Notes under the pieces: generated by a model | What the model saw: the letters and a program-made list of their open reading frames with translations, nothing else | Told to the model about the DNA's origin: nothing | Databases searched by the model: none | Shown: positions 11,443-24,300 of the stretch, piece by piece | Position numbering within the stretch: the first letter of the stretch is position 1 | Layout of the letters: each line of letters opens with the position of its first letter | From: Pseudoscleropodium purum | Lineage: Eukaryota > Streptophyta > Bryopsida > Hypnales > Brachytheciaceae | Direction: 5' to 3' | Assembly (NCBI GenBank): GCA_963969395.1 | Contig: OZ017796.1 | Span: 21,330,501-21,394,500, forward strand | DNA length: 64,000 bases | Made by a program: the position numbers and the translations under genes

Positions 11443-12936
11443 ATGCCGAACGAGAAGAAGAAGGTTGCAAAGCTAAAACATGGAGAAGGATCATCAAACT
11501 TGGAGGTAACTCGCCAAAGTCCTTCGGAAGAATGCAAGAAATTCATGATCGAGCGCATCGTTCAATTTTATGAATCGGAAACAACATTGTCTTTAAACAA
11601 TAAGTACATCAGATATCAAGAGGAGTGCGTGTCTAAATTCAAGGTAGACATGACACAGATGTTATTGGATGCATTGAATGTGGCGAAGTGGCATGACGAA
11701 ATGCATAAAACGCACTTCACCAAATGTTTGGAGAATAAGGTTCATGACGCTTTGTGAAATTCCAAAGTCATTTTGGTTAAATATGGCAAGGAATATCGAC
11801 CCAATGACGCCCAGTTTGAAGAAGTGATTTTGAAAACGGACTTGTTTAAGGGGCGATGTGCTCCATTCGCCAAAAAGCACAATCGAGTTGGTTCAATTGG
11901 TTGGTGGAAAAGCAATGATGGAGTTGCTGAAGCGGAAAAGACCAAACGGCACCTTATAGCACTTCCAGATACAGCACACGTGATTGCTGTTGATGATAGA
12001 ACGATGAGAGGTGGATATGCAACGATTCGAAAGGTTCGTATTGAAGGATGTCTTGGAATACTTCCTTATTGGGAGTTTGCGGCAAAGAAATCTATTCACC
12101 ACCAAACTCGACCCGATCTTGGAAAGTTAGAACATCAAAACGAATCAATGGCTGTTCGAATTCCACACGCGGGTGTGATACGGTTTGTTGCAGTGCACGG
12201 AACGACGTATGAAGGTTATGCGTATTGGTGGAATGGTGGAACTCTTCGACAAATGTTGAATATGGATAAAGACTTTCCAGACAACATTCAAATCCGTTTG
12301 ATGTAGACAAATCCAACCGAAGAGGAGGTTGTAAAAGCTCACCATTTAGGACAATATCGGAAGAAGCGCACGGAGTTGACATGGGCGTTTATGCATATAA
12401 TGTATGCAGTGCATCTTGCTGGACATTTGCACAATGATCTTTCTCCGAACAACATCTTGTTGCATTTTCCAAAGGATGAGTCATGTGTGTACATTGGAGT
12501 TTGCGATTGGGGCATGACCACCTTAGCTTCTCAGCCAATGAAGTCTTTGTACACATTCACATCAGCAGATGAGATGAAACAAATTTTGTAGAGGAGATGG
12601 TGGGTGGATCCACGTATTGCATATTTGCATAAAGCATGTGCAGATGTGGAAGTCATTCCGATGTATTCACATAAGTCGGAAGAGTATGCCATTCGAAAAA
12701 TTGCTCGGCGGATGAATGGAAACAACATGTCAGAGGCGTATTTCAACGTGCTACTTAAAACACCTAGTGCGACACAATTTGCCTTTCATGACTTTGCAAA
12801 AGTGTTTTATGCTTACTTGAAGCGCATTTCTTCGAAGACTGACGATGAAAATACTAGTTTGGCCCATGTGATTACGCGATTTTCTAATACATATCGTTGG
12901 CCGATGCCAGATGAACATTTCCGCCATTTATATTAG
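11443..12936 (+). pseudogene. Protein-kinase-like protein carried by the hAT element, three in-frame stops
   Basis: A single reading frame of 497 codons starts at ATG 11443 and ends at TAG 12934-12936. It is interrupted only by TGA 11755-11757, TAG 12304-12306 and TAG 12589-12591, with no indel. Kinase signatures appear in order: a glycine-loop-like GGYATIRKV, FAAKK with the candidate ATP-binding Lys at residue 215 or 216, a hinge-like stretch EGYAYWWNGGTL, the catalytic loop HNDLSPNNIL (Asp 332, with the conserved Asn five residues on), and CDWG (Asp 355) where kinases have DFG. About 190 residues before the glycine loop and about 130 after DWG match nothing I recognise. No introns are present. 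It lies within the transposon's duplicated-flank boundaries, on the strand opposite the transposase, with its own upstream GC-rich block. Kinase fold is confident; substrate is unknown. Confidence 0.8.
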
Positions 12937-13324
12937 ATTGGTAGTGCAGAAGTAGTAGTTGAATAGGTTATATAGGCATTAAAAATTAGTTTAGAAATAT
13001 AGAGTTGAAATGAAAAAAATTATATGTGTAATTAGCCAAATGTGCACAATGTATGGTATTCTATATTAAATTGAATATATTTTGCCCATATTGATTATGT
13101 TTGTATTTGTGTTGATCTCGATTTTTTAAATAGTATATATATATATATTTGAAGTCACAAACTTTTTTAGTTTACCTTTTGAAAATGAATTGGAATTTTT
13201 TTATAGTTTCAAGACTATCATGGACTCATGGTCAAACTTTATAATCTTTCAACTTATAAGAGACATTGTTTTAATGACAAATCGCGAACCATTGCACTTC
13301 ATTTAACATTTAATTGTTTAAAGA

Positions 13325-13549
13325 TTAAGGGAGTGACCGCGGGGCAGTTTGGGTAGGGCGGTCGGGGGAAATAGGGCCGTCAAAGCGGACGGGGCGGACG
13401 GGCGGGGCGAACGGACGGGGCAGACGGACGGGGCGGACGGGGTGACAGGCGGATGGGGCGGTCCCGGCGGACGCTGCGTCCGCGGGGACCGCGAATGTCA
13501 GCGGACGTTGCGGATACAGCATCCGCGTCCGGACGTCATGTCAACCCTG
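13325..13549 (+). repeat. Right terminus and subterminal GC-rich block of the hAT element
   Basis: About 200 bp of GGGGCGGACGG-type repeats precede the right inverted terminus. The last 85 bp, from GGCGGACGCTGCGTCCGC to the end, are nearly the same as the right end of the short element at 39044-39328. Confidence 0.85.
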
Positions 13550-13557
13550 GAAGGAAG

Positions 13558-14239
13558 GAATCTTATCTAAGTGAATATTGTAAAGTGGATCTAGTAAACT
13601 TATCATTGCAAATGAGCCCTAGATGTGTAAGGCAAAATGTAACAACAATTTGGGTAATAGAAGGAAGCCATGAATTTTATTGTTACAAAGAGTATTAAAC
13701 AATTAGTTTGTCATTGAACATAATGACGCATTGTCAATGCATATATAGTATAAAAACATATATTAACATATTATTTTGATAGATTTGATTATAATAACAT
13801 AGAAAGAAGGATGACATCATTTTAAATAGCTTCAAGGTGATGTCTTATTATTATGGCAAGGTCCATCTATTAAAGAGAAGCAATTGTCTTAGAGCTTTAC
13901 CATTTGGATGTAGTTTTTTTTTAATTTTTTACTTTAAATTTTAGTATGTCAAATTGGAGGGTTTTTTTTTGAGTCCCAAGACCATGAACTTCAACTCGGA
14001 TCAAAATTTGAGTTTTCATTGTCATAACTACGAGATCAACTTTTTTTGCTACTAAATCTTGCACCGCTGCCTGAGTGTCTTCAAGATGAAGTTGGACTTT
14101 TTTACTTACCAAAACAACCTCGCGTAGAGCAATGATGGTATGAAAACCTTTAACATGATGCTTGAGTATTAGTGATCTTGTTGTCAATTAGATGTATTGA
14201 GCTTGGTAGCTGATAAGTGACATTTGAAAGATGTTTTAA
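13558..14239. other. AT-rich spacer
   Basis: No coding frame, RNA gene or repeat boundary recognised. A short T-rich tract lies near 13915-13930. Confidence 0.4.
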
Positions 14240-15620
14240 AGGTTTAAACGACGATCAATGTTATTATATGATTAGATCTATATAGGGGAGTTGTAGCCAT
14301 CAACGTTGGTTAGAGGGCCGGTAAATATTTGAACTAAGGTGGATCATGCAGAATACATTGTAGCAAGTGTCAAATGTATTCTTAAGTTTTTGTAGATGAA
14401 ATGATAAATTTTTAAAGATTTTAGTTTTTTACTTCTATTAGACATATGCTAGTTTTTTTAAAATCATCATCCCATATTTGGAGTGTTTTTCTAAAATAAT
14501 TTTGTATTTGTGAAGTTGTACGAGGGAAACATTCAAAAAATTTATTTTTTAATCATTTTGGAATGATCTATCTTCTAGCTAAGGGTTTGAAATTAATTTG
14601 ATGGTCAAAATAGATGATATTTGGTTGATATGAGAGCCATTTGGTCAAGGTGTGACCTAAAATCAACTTGACTTGTGTATTTTTTTAGTAAAGATAAGGT
14701 AAAAAAAAGTAGGCACTATTCATCGTCTCTCTCATTGTTGCTTATAAGGTCTAAACATTTGAGAGACCATTGTTTGTTGTATTTAAAAAAATTTGAAATG
14801 AAAATTAAAGAAATTGTATATCATGAAGTTGTGTTTTTAAATTGATCTCACTTGCTTAATTTGAAGTAGTCAATCAAAAGTTGTGCTAGTTTGAGTGAAA
14901 GAAGGTCTATTACCTTCTATGTAAAAAGGCAGAGACTTTAACTAACTATAAAAAACAAATAGGTTTTTTTTTGTAATGAAATTTTAAAAAAGTGTAGAGA
15001 ATTGTATTGACTATTTATAAATTTATCACTCATGCTATTTGGAGTTTGTATAAGTGAATTGTAAGTGACAAAGTGAATAAGGGTCTGCTACTCCCTTATT
15101 CTCAAGGCCAAGATTTTAGATGGTCATAAAAATTGCACGCAATATCAAAATGATTTGAAATTTAGGGAAAAAAATAGAAAATTCTACTCGCTTTTCAAAA
15201 AAACATCATTCATTTCATTTGGATTTTGGATAAAACAACAAAACCATTTCAAAGTTCAACAAAGGAGTAGGAGTTAGAATTTAGAGTTGGGGAATTGGAG
15301 AAGGCTTTGAAGACTTATGTGCTATAATTTGTGGCTTGTCTTTTCTTGTAAACTTTATTGTTGTGGGCGGCATGGATTAAATCATTGTTTAGCCTCTTTT
15401 GTATAGTGAACACAACAAAGTGGGATTCATTGCCTATATGATTGTATTTTTTTGTCGTTCCCATTGGTGAGGCATCATTGTTAGTTACCGAAGGTTTGAA
15501 GCTTAGGAGCCAAACCCTCAATGGTTCGGCTTGTAGTCTAGTCGTTCCGTTTTATCCATTCAAAGCAATGGTTTCTTAACCCTACCTTGATCCAAGAACC
15601 AACTTAGAGTCATACAAGAT
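14240..15620 (+). repeat. Dispersed repeat family 1, copy A (inverted relative to copies B and C)
   Basis: The segment at 14254-14410 (…CATCAACGTTGGTTAGAGGG…) matches the reverse complement of 63050-63190. The segment at 15300-15600, including the words for AGGAGCCAAACC, matches the reverse complement of 61730-62060. Order and spacing are conserved between this copy and copy C (about 1.1 kb between the two matching parts), so this is one family rather than chance similarity. Coding-like remnants are present on the plus strand near 14250-14400. No terminal repeats could be identified by eye. Confidence 0.65.
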
Positions 15621-18600
15621 TGATTAAGAAAAAGCAGTTCTATAGCGGTATATATGATTCGACAATTAAGTTTGAAGAATCTACACAACTACAACTTCTT
15701 TAGTTCTTAGGCCGTTTTAATTTAATTGATAAATTTATGGTCACAAGCTCACTTTTTTTTATCTTCTTTATTGCATTGTGAGTTGTTAGAAGGGTGAATT
15801 TGTGAGTGAGAAGCTCACTTGTTTTTATCATCCTACAACCTCTTTCATTCTTAAGCCATTTTTTATTACATTTAGAATCCCCATAATTTCCTAAGGCAAA
15901 TTCTCTTTGGACAACAATGGAAGTCTTAGAAAAGAATGAAAATTTGACATCGTAGTATGTATGTTGCTATGGTATGAAACATGGTTGAAGAATTCTCTAG
16001 TGAGAGAAAACTAGGTGGTGATTTCATACTAGTTGCATTGACAAGTTCTAGATGAGCCTTATTGTAAAGAGTATGCAAGGTTAGAATCTCCGGGTTGGCT
16101 TTCTCATGAGTATTCATTGCTACATGAAAGGATCAATTTTGTTCCGAAAATGTGGTATGACACTAGTTTGGTAAAAAGAAAAGATGGAGTTATTCTTATA
16201 AATTGCAAGTGTAAAATTCACACAAGTGACATTGTTTTTTATTTTTGTGGAAAAAAAGAAAGTGGACATGGATTAATAGTATTGATTTGATTTTCTTGTT
16301 TTAAAGAGCTTGTGAATGTCAATGTAACTAGCATGCTAATCATTGCCACAAAACAATGTCAACATTGGCATTAATCAAATGGAGGCATAGACATGTAATT
16401 GGGAGTAGGTAGTCGGAGTGATAGGGTGACTTGTTAAGTAAGTTGGGGGCATACAATAGTAAGAACCTTGTATTGCCGCTTCTTTTATAAATAAAAAAAC
16501 TAGCCTAAATCACATTAATAATTCAAAGAGTAGATAGAAAATCAATCAAGATTTCAAGCTTGAAGAATTGTAGAATTAAAATACGATAGGACAAAATTAA
16601 TTCAAGATTTGTAGAATTAATTAAGGTTAATTAATGATCAATTACAAATAATCTATTTTTTAAAGATTAAAAATAATCTTATGGAAAAATAAAACAAAAT
16701 AAAAAATTATACGTCTAAATTCAAACTTTAGGGGAAGCTATAGGTGTATAGGTGTTAATTGGGAATTAATTTGGCAAGAAAAAGTTGGAAAATGGAAGAA
16801 AATTAGTCCTATTTTAAAATTACAACACCCAATTTGGACATAGAAACCCAATTTAAAATACCTAACTCAATATGGCTTTAAAATTTGAAGTTTCTAGGTT
16901 AATAGATGACCATGAGGAATTTAGGGGATGATTGGAGTGATTTTAGGTATTTTGGAGGGATTTGGGAAGATTCAAGTGTGATGTTTACTTTTGATTTTAA
17001 ATTTTAGTACATTCACTTGAATTGATCCAAAATCTAATTTGAAATCTCCAAATCCAAAATTGACTATAAAGTGGAACTCCATGAGTTAGTGACTATGAGA
17101 GGAATGTTTGGAGGTTTTTGAGTGTTTGGAGATGATGTTTGTAGTGTATAGGGTGTTGGTGGCAACATTTCTCAAGAACTTGGATGTTTTTGGAAGGTAC
17201 CCATGATTATTTTCTTTAATTATGCAACATCTATTATAAGCTTAACTATTTTGGAGCCAATATTTGTAGTAGAGATGCATGCCATCGAGGTGGATTTCCA
17301 AAGGTTTTTTTTTTTATTATCTAGGTTCAATGGAGGTGGAATTAGTGCTATTTTAGATTCTTATTTTTTTTCATAGGATGCTGACCTTAGTTTCTTTGAT
17401 AAAAACTCTAATATTGCAATGGTGAATTTGACTTTTTGGTTTCTTCTATGGACAAGGCCAAAGTATCTTTGAGACCTTATATGGTTGAACATTTGTGCAA
17501 CAAAAGACCAACCCACTCAAATCAATTGAGTAGAAGACCCGGTAGGAGGGTCCTCTAAAGAATTCTCAATTTACTTCAAGGGGGCTTGCAAATAGGGGAA
17601 CTTTCATGTAGAGAGACGTTTAGGAAATCATAGAGATCTTGGGTGTGACCAAAAATGATTTAAAACCCAAGTAGACGTATTCGTGTAGAATCTTGAACCT
17701 TGTTAGTTGAATCTTCTACATCATCGTGGAATTGCTTCCCATTGGCCTATCATGTTTGATTGTTTGGGTTCAATTACGGGTGATTGCAAGAAACACTTGT
17801 CCTTTTTGGATGTCCCCTCAGTCTCCATGGAGGTGTTTTGCCCTCATAACTTTTGCGGTTTGAGTCCATTTTAGATGAAATTTGGAGAAGAGATGCGTAT
17901 TGTAGATCTAAACATTCTGTAATTTTCTCAATTTAAAAAAAAATAATTTATTATTTTTAAGGTGGCCCCAATTGGGTGTCTACCTTGGCTATTTTGGGGG
18001 TTCTCAGTTCTATTTGGGGACCAAAAATGCGATTTTGAAGCCAAAGTTTTGACTTGTTATAAGTAGACTAACATTCTAAAGATGTCCAATGAGATTTTTG
18101 CCAAAGGACCTAGTGTAAGGGCTACACATGGGTTGAAAGTAGACATTGTTTGTACAAGCACTATGAAGAGGGGAAAAATTTTTATAATGAATTTTTTATT
18201 CACCTGGGACCAAATAAAAGATTAGAAAAATGTATTTTTTTTCTTTTCATTTTTTGAACTTTTCTGTAATTACTAAAAATGATCAAATGAAATTGTCTGT
18301 TTTCACCTATTTTTTGGTCCAAGCACCCAAAAGAGTCTTCCAAAGCGGTGACTACTACTTCTTAGTACTAAGTAATTTGCAATAAATGTGAAATTTGTCA
18401 AAAAAATTGTCAGAAATGATATTCACTCCCATTCACCTAGTTAGTTAGTGAGCCATCCAATCAGCTAGTCAAAGTATTAGTCAATCAATCGGTTTAGGTT
18501 CGCCAAGTCAAGAAACTACCCAATACTTGTAGGGCTAGAAGTATTGGTAGTACAATGCTAAAAAATAGCCATTTTGAGCCAAAATCATTAAGTGTTTTTT

Positions 18601-18849
18601 GCAATCACCCTTATTTTTTTTATTTTTTTTAATGGTGGCAGCTGTGGAATCCACTATTGGGCTGGCCATTTTGGTTATAACTTTTCAAATTTGTGGGACT
18701 ATCACAATGGTTATAATTCTAAAAAAAAACTAAATCCCACAATAAATGACGAATGCCATTACTCATATGATAGCACAAAGCCAATATACTATAATTGACT
18801 TTAAGTCGGTTCACAAGTCAAAATAGGGATAAGAAATCGTGAAATACAA
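15621..18849. other. AT-rich spacer without recognisable genes
   Basis: No supported gene. The words CCCATTGGCCTATCA near 17737 and GCAAGAAACACTTGTCC near 17789 recur near 61672 and, in related form, near 50083, so decayed repeat sequence is present. Boundaries cannot be drawn. Confidence 0.4.
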
Positions 18850-21370
18850 GATGGATAGAATCGATGGCATATTATGAGATATTGTTGGTGAAAATGACCC
18901 CTAAACTTTCCAACTCATAGTCTATTAGTCATCAATCAAGCCTTATTATAAGAACAATGTAAGTTTCAACCATGTAGGCAATGAAAGTTACTTTGTCACT
19001 ATAGTGCAAAATAAGATTAAGCAATAGTTTGATCCATGCTGCTTACAACAACAAAGTTTACAAAGAAAATGAAAGCCACAAACCACAATACACAAGTCTT
19101 TAAAGCCTACTCCAAATTCTAAATTTCATATTTCAAACTCCAAACTTCAAATTTCTTTGATGAACTTTGATTTAGTGTCATCATTTGATTTAGAAGTCAA
19201 ATGAAATGAATGATAGCTTTTTGGAAAGCTAATAATTTTTTTTATTTTTTATTCAAATTTAAAATCACCTTAACCTTCTATCCAACTTCTATAGTCATTC
19301 AAAGTTTTGGCTTTAGAATTGGTGGTAACAAACCTTCTTGACTCTGTCATTCACAACTCATTCAAACAAACTCCAAATCAAATGAGTGATAGCTTCATAA
19401 AAAGTTAATACAATTTTACACATTTTCAAATAAATTCATTGCAAACAAAAATTTGTTTGTCTTTTATATCTAGTTGAAGTCTTTACTCTTATTTTATAGA
19501 AAGCAACAAACCTCCTTCCATTCAAACTAGTACAATTTTTAATTGAAAACTTCAAATCAAGCAAATGAGATTAATTTAAAAACATAACACTATAATACAC
19601 AATTTTTTTAATTTTAATTTTAAAATTCTCTAAATACAACACACTATATAGTTTCTTAACCCCTAAATTCCCAAGGCCGTTTTTTTGTCAAAAACCTCTC
19701 AAAACTACCATTTTTGTTGTGTTCATCCAAGAAAACAAAAAAAATCATATTTTTAGAATCTAATCAAAGGATTTTGCACTTCACTTGTCTTAGCTCATGT
19801 GGTACAAATTTCATGAAGTTTGATTGCATAGATTGAAAGATATTAGCATTCAAAGTTGAAAAAGAAAGTTTTTTTGAACACTAGCCTGCAATTTCAAATG
19901 ACTTTGACCGCAAATTGTGGAATTTTTTTGCACTACAGACTTTGAATTTAAAAAATTTTATATTAAAGAATTGATTTGAAATTCTAAGAATTTTTTTTTT
20001 TAAAAACAACAATTGATTTTCATTCTCTAAAAAAATGCTAAGTAGAAATAGGTCCAAGATTGGAAAAAAAACTAAATTGTTAATAACTCCAAGATGGGAT
20101 TGAAAGACAATAATCCCAATGGTGAGATTGTTTAGCAAGAAAATACAACATTCTCCTAAAAAATTGTCAAAAATTGTGAAAATTGCATTCAAAAATGAAT
20201 CCTAAAAGTTATTTTTTCAAGAAGATGTTGAAATTGTCCAAAAAACAAGATTGTCTTTAACTTTCTCATTATTAATCCAAAAAGAACAAATCAAAGCTTC
20301 ACATGTAGAAAAAAATGAAACATTTTAATAGGAAAAAAAATTAAAATTTATTTTGATTTTTTGCAATTTTTTTTGTGTTGCTTGTTGAGTTCAGTTTCAA
20401 GCTTTTTGTGGTACAACTTTTGCTCCTAGGCACCAATTGATATAAAAATTATATTCATACTTAGATAATCAGTTTTTCTATCTTACGGGAAAGTTTCAAA
20501 ACAATTCACCAAAAATTGAGGTCACAGGAACCTGCCCAAAATCTAATTTGTCCCATGAGGGGACAATGGGACTTTAGGAGTTAAACATTCAAGCCTTATA
20601 AACAACAAAAAAAACCCAATGAATAATGCCTTTCTTTTCCTCTACTTTATCTTTTACTTTGTTTTTTTTACCTTAATTATACAATTCAACTAAATTTTAA
20701 TTCATCTCTTGACCACGTGGCTCCTCTAACATCTATTAGTCATCAATTTTGACCATAAGACTCATTTCATATTTTTAGCTAGAAGATAAATCACTCCAAA
20801 ATTACTAGAAGGCAATTTATTTGTATATTTTCTTCTTACAACTTCATATAAACAAAATTATATTAAAAAACACTCTAAGTATTGAATTAAAAAATAAAAA
20901 TTAACATATATCTAATAGAAGTAAAAAATAGAGTTCTAATGGGAATATCATTCCATTTATAAGAACTTAAGGATGCGTTTGATGGTAGCAGTGATATAAT
21001 CTACACAATTTGTCTTAGTTAAAAGATTGATTGATGCCTCTAATTATCATTTGTGACTACAACTTTCTTTGATAGACTTGACCATGGAATAATATTGTTT
21101 GTTGTTTAAACTTTCAAAATATCCTTCAAATTTATTTCACAATTGTTAAGTTCAATGCATTCAACTTGCAACAAGATCACCAATGTTTAAGCAACACTTT
21201 GAAGATTTTTGTATCATTACTACTTCATGGAAGGTTGTTTTAGTAAATGAGATGGCTAGTTTCATCTTTTGATTATACATGTAGCAATGAAAGATCCAAT
21301 AGTAGTAGAGATTGATCTAGCAATTGTAATAAAAAAAACTCAAATTCACGCTCCAATTGAGATTCTTTAT
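18850..21370 (-). repeat. Dispersed repeat family 1, copy B
   Basis: The left part (18880-19120) matches copy C near 61820-62070, with CAAGCCACAAACCACAATAC-like and neighbouring words. The right part (20945-21370) matches 63040-63460, including GAACTTAAGGATGCG versus GAACTTGAGGATGTG and a stretch ending CAATTGAGATTCT versus GATTGAGACTCT. The coding-like strand is the minus strand, as in copy C. Between the matched parts this copy is about 0.9 kb longer than the others, so it carries an insertion or the others a deletion. All frames are broken. Confidence 0.65.
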
Positions 21371-24300
21371 TTTTAAAATTAAAAAAATACTTTAATTCAA
21401 TATAATAAAATTTTAAATGAAAACAAACAAACAAAACAAACATTAAAATTAATGAAGTTTTTAGGTGTATCCTTTCTTTTAAAATTGTTTATTATAGTAG
21501 TGAGAAAGTGTCATTGTGAAGCTACTTCAAATGACGTCATCTCTTTCACTATATTACAAATATCAAAACTTTCCTAAATAATATAAATATACATATTTTT
21601 ATATAATGTTTACATTTGCAATACGATAGTGCTTTGCCAATTATCAAGGCAAGACCAAGTACAAAAAGCAATCATATCATTTGTCTTATTACCATTGGTA
21701 CAAGACTTTATTAGTGCATAGCCATGACAATTATTGAATACCAAAATGTGTTAAAGCTGTGAAATTTTTGGTTTTACAAAGCACTATTTAAATCATTTGT
21801 AAACAACGGTTGGAAAGACCCATAATCAAAGCTTTTTGTATTGAGCTAAGGAAAAGGTGGAAGAAGTAGACTTGGTCATACAACAAGTGGTTGTGGTGGT
21901 GAAAAACAAAGGATAGCTATGCAAGGTCATCAAACATGTGTTTAGAGAACATACTATTTTGCCAATATTTTTGTTGATTTTTACTATATACAAGAGTCAT
22001 GGATATTTATTTCACACCATTTAGCAATAGAAACAATGCTAGTTGCTAAAGAAGGCTTCAAGTGTTTGGAATACCTTGTTACTCATTATATTGATAGAAA
22101 GGTTCCACAAACCATCTACACAATGTACTTGAGGGCATTAATAAAACTTGGATGTTTTTCCATTGAAGAATGAGTATTATCAAACTCTAAAATTAGATTC
22201 ATTGTAGCAAACAAGCTACATTTAGAAAGGCATCCCGTTTTCAAGTAATAGAATTTCAAAGCCACAAAATATTATTGGGGTAGTACAAATTAGACCAAGA
22301 AGCAAGAGGTATTTCTACAAGACTAGGATATCAAGTAAAAAGCTAAGAGAGCAAACAAAAAAAGTCAATTAGACTAAGTGGAAGAAACAATGGATGATAA
22401 TAGTGGAGATTTCCACATTGGCACTAGTCACTAAGGGGAAAGAGTTGCTTACTTTAATTTGGTTTTTGTAATTGACAAGATAGCAACAATATATTGGGAG
22501 GATTGATCGTGGAATGTGACAATTTTCAAGTGCCACTAACACCATTGAAGTGGATGATTTGGGGAAGAAATTCACTATGTGGTGTGAATTCTTCAAATCC
22601 AAAATGCCAATTTCAACCCTTATATGGTTTGAAAGGCATTATTTAGGGTCTTAGAAGGGGCAACATTATTGGATTATGGAATGTTTGAGCTTGCTCATTC
22701 CATGGAGATTTTGGTATAGTGAGATTATAATACTTTAAGCTATGCTGATGTATGGGGAAGAGGGCCTAGGATTGTACCATTGGCTTTCAAGAGGAAGAAA
22801 GGAAAAAAGGGAGCAAGTATGGAGGGCCTTGAGGCTACTTTAACTATACTAGTAGTAGATCCACCACTTTTTAACTTGATTGTACAATTCTTTATGTAGT
22901 TGCACTAGAATTATTATAGCCAAAGGACTAACAAGATGAAGGTACTTTGTAGATTTGCACATGAATCCTTGCAAAAAGCACATTTGAGATTGAGGAGATT
23001 AGTCTCTAGAATACATGGGGTGATTGAGTAGTAGATTGTTCAACATTGATACAACATGTAGCTTAGACAACAAATTGAAGACTCTTGTTTGTGGTCACGA
23101 GTTGAGGTTGGATGTACCACCAATTTTGAGGTAAGTATTTGAGAATTGAAATTAATCTCTTTGAGGAAAAGGCAGCAATGGTCTTTTTGTAGAAGGAAGG
23201 AAAAATACCTAGGAAGATCACACCAACCCTAGTTAGCATTCTAGATAATGCTAAAAATACTAAAATTATATGCTTCAATTGTGGGAACATTGTCTATTGA
23301 CAATAAGTCTACAAAAAGACTAACAAGACGGATAACTCCAAGACCTTGTGGAGATCACTCCTTATAACTTAAGGTATACACCTATGTTAAGAGGATATTT
23401 AATGTGGGGCTATTTCTTTTGATTTTTGTGTTTAAAATGACTGTATTTTTAAAGAAAAAGCTATGGGGGGCATATTTCCAATCCCCTATGTTTTTTTGTA
23501 AATTCATTCTTGTATTTTTTTAAGTGGAACTATTTTACATATTAAATTTAAGAGTCCAATTTTTCCTACACCTACACTCCTTAGTGAATTTTCCTTCCTT
23601 CTACAATATACATGTTTAGAGTTTATACCATGAAACCAACAATAATCAATTCAATTTAAGTGCCATTGACTAAGTGGTATTTTTTCACTTAGCACTAAAG
23701 ACCAATTGTCCATTGTTCATTATATGAATGCAATTTTGGTCTAATATTCATAGAATTTTGACAAAAGGTGTGAATATGTATTCCTTTAGTGGTCCACATA
23801 TAATTTTTTTTCTAATTGGGTTCTAGAATCAAAATTTATACTCACAAAATTTTTTGGCAACCTAGGCAATTTGGACATCTTTTGGACATCTTTTGCAAAA
23901 ACGCTCATCAACTTTTGAAATTTTGCATGTATATAACTAATAAAATATGGCATAAAATTATTTAAGAAAATTTATTCCTCAAATCACATTCTAATAGGGA
24001 TCGAACTTTGTTAGCTATATTGGGACAACTTCAAGAAAAAACATTTTCTTCTAACTTCAACCCTTATTATCATGCAATTTGTGATGTCAAAGTTCTTGAA
24101 TTTTTTTTCCACATATTCAAAATATTTTTCTTGAATTTTTCATCATTTGGATTTCAAATAAAAAAAATTATCATTGCACAAAAAATCATCAAAACTTACG
24201 ACTAGTATATTGCCAATGCACTTTACTTTCGTTCATTGCAAATTGATTTAAAATAAGCTAAATATCAAAATCATCATTTTATGTAGAGAAAATTTTTTCT

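Larger units (their letters stand above)
3827..13549. mobile_element. 9.7-kb hAT-type DNA transposon with 8-bp target-site duplication
   Basis: The left end is CAGGGTTGAC and the right end is the reverse complement of CAGGGTTGAC, so the ends form an inverted repeat. The element is flanked by GAAGGAAG at 3819-3826 and again at 13550-13557, an exact 8-bp duplication, which is the length typical of hAT insertions. Inside, a hAT transposase frame and an acidic downstream frame lie on the minus strand (7694-4329), and a protein-kinase-like frame lies on the plus strand (11443-12936). GC-rich blocks of a GGACGGGGC-like motif sit just inside both ends and upstream of both coding units. Boundaries are certain from sequence. 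Superfamily assignment rests on duplication length plus transposase domains. Coding frames carry stops, so this copy should not be autonomous. Confidence 0.93.

Noticed and set aside
11443..12936. Stop codons reassigned, or programmed readthrough, to explain in-frame stops
   Set aside because: VPS45, the tetraspanin and the small gene end at ordinary TAA and TAG stops at family-expected positions, so the code is standard. Simple mutation explains the stops.
19881..20192. 103-codon minus-strand frame rich in Phe, Leu and Ile
   Set aside because: Composition follows the AT-rich DNA within a decayed repeat copy; no membrane-protein family recognised.
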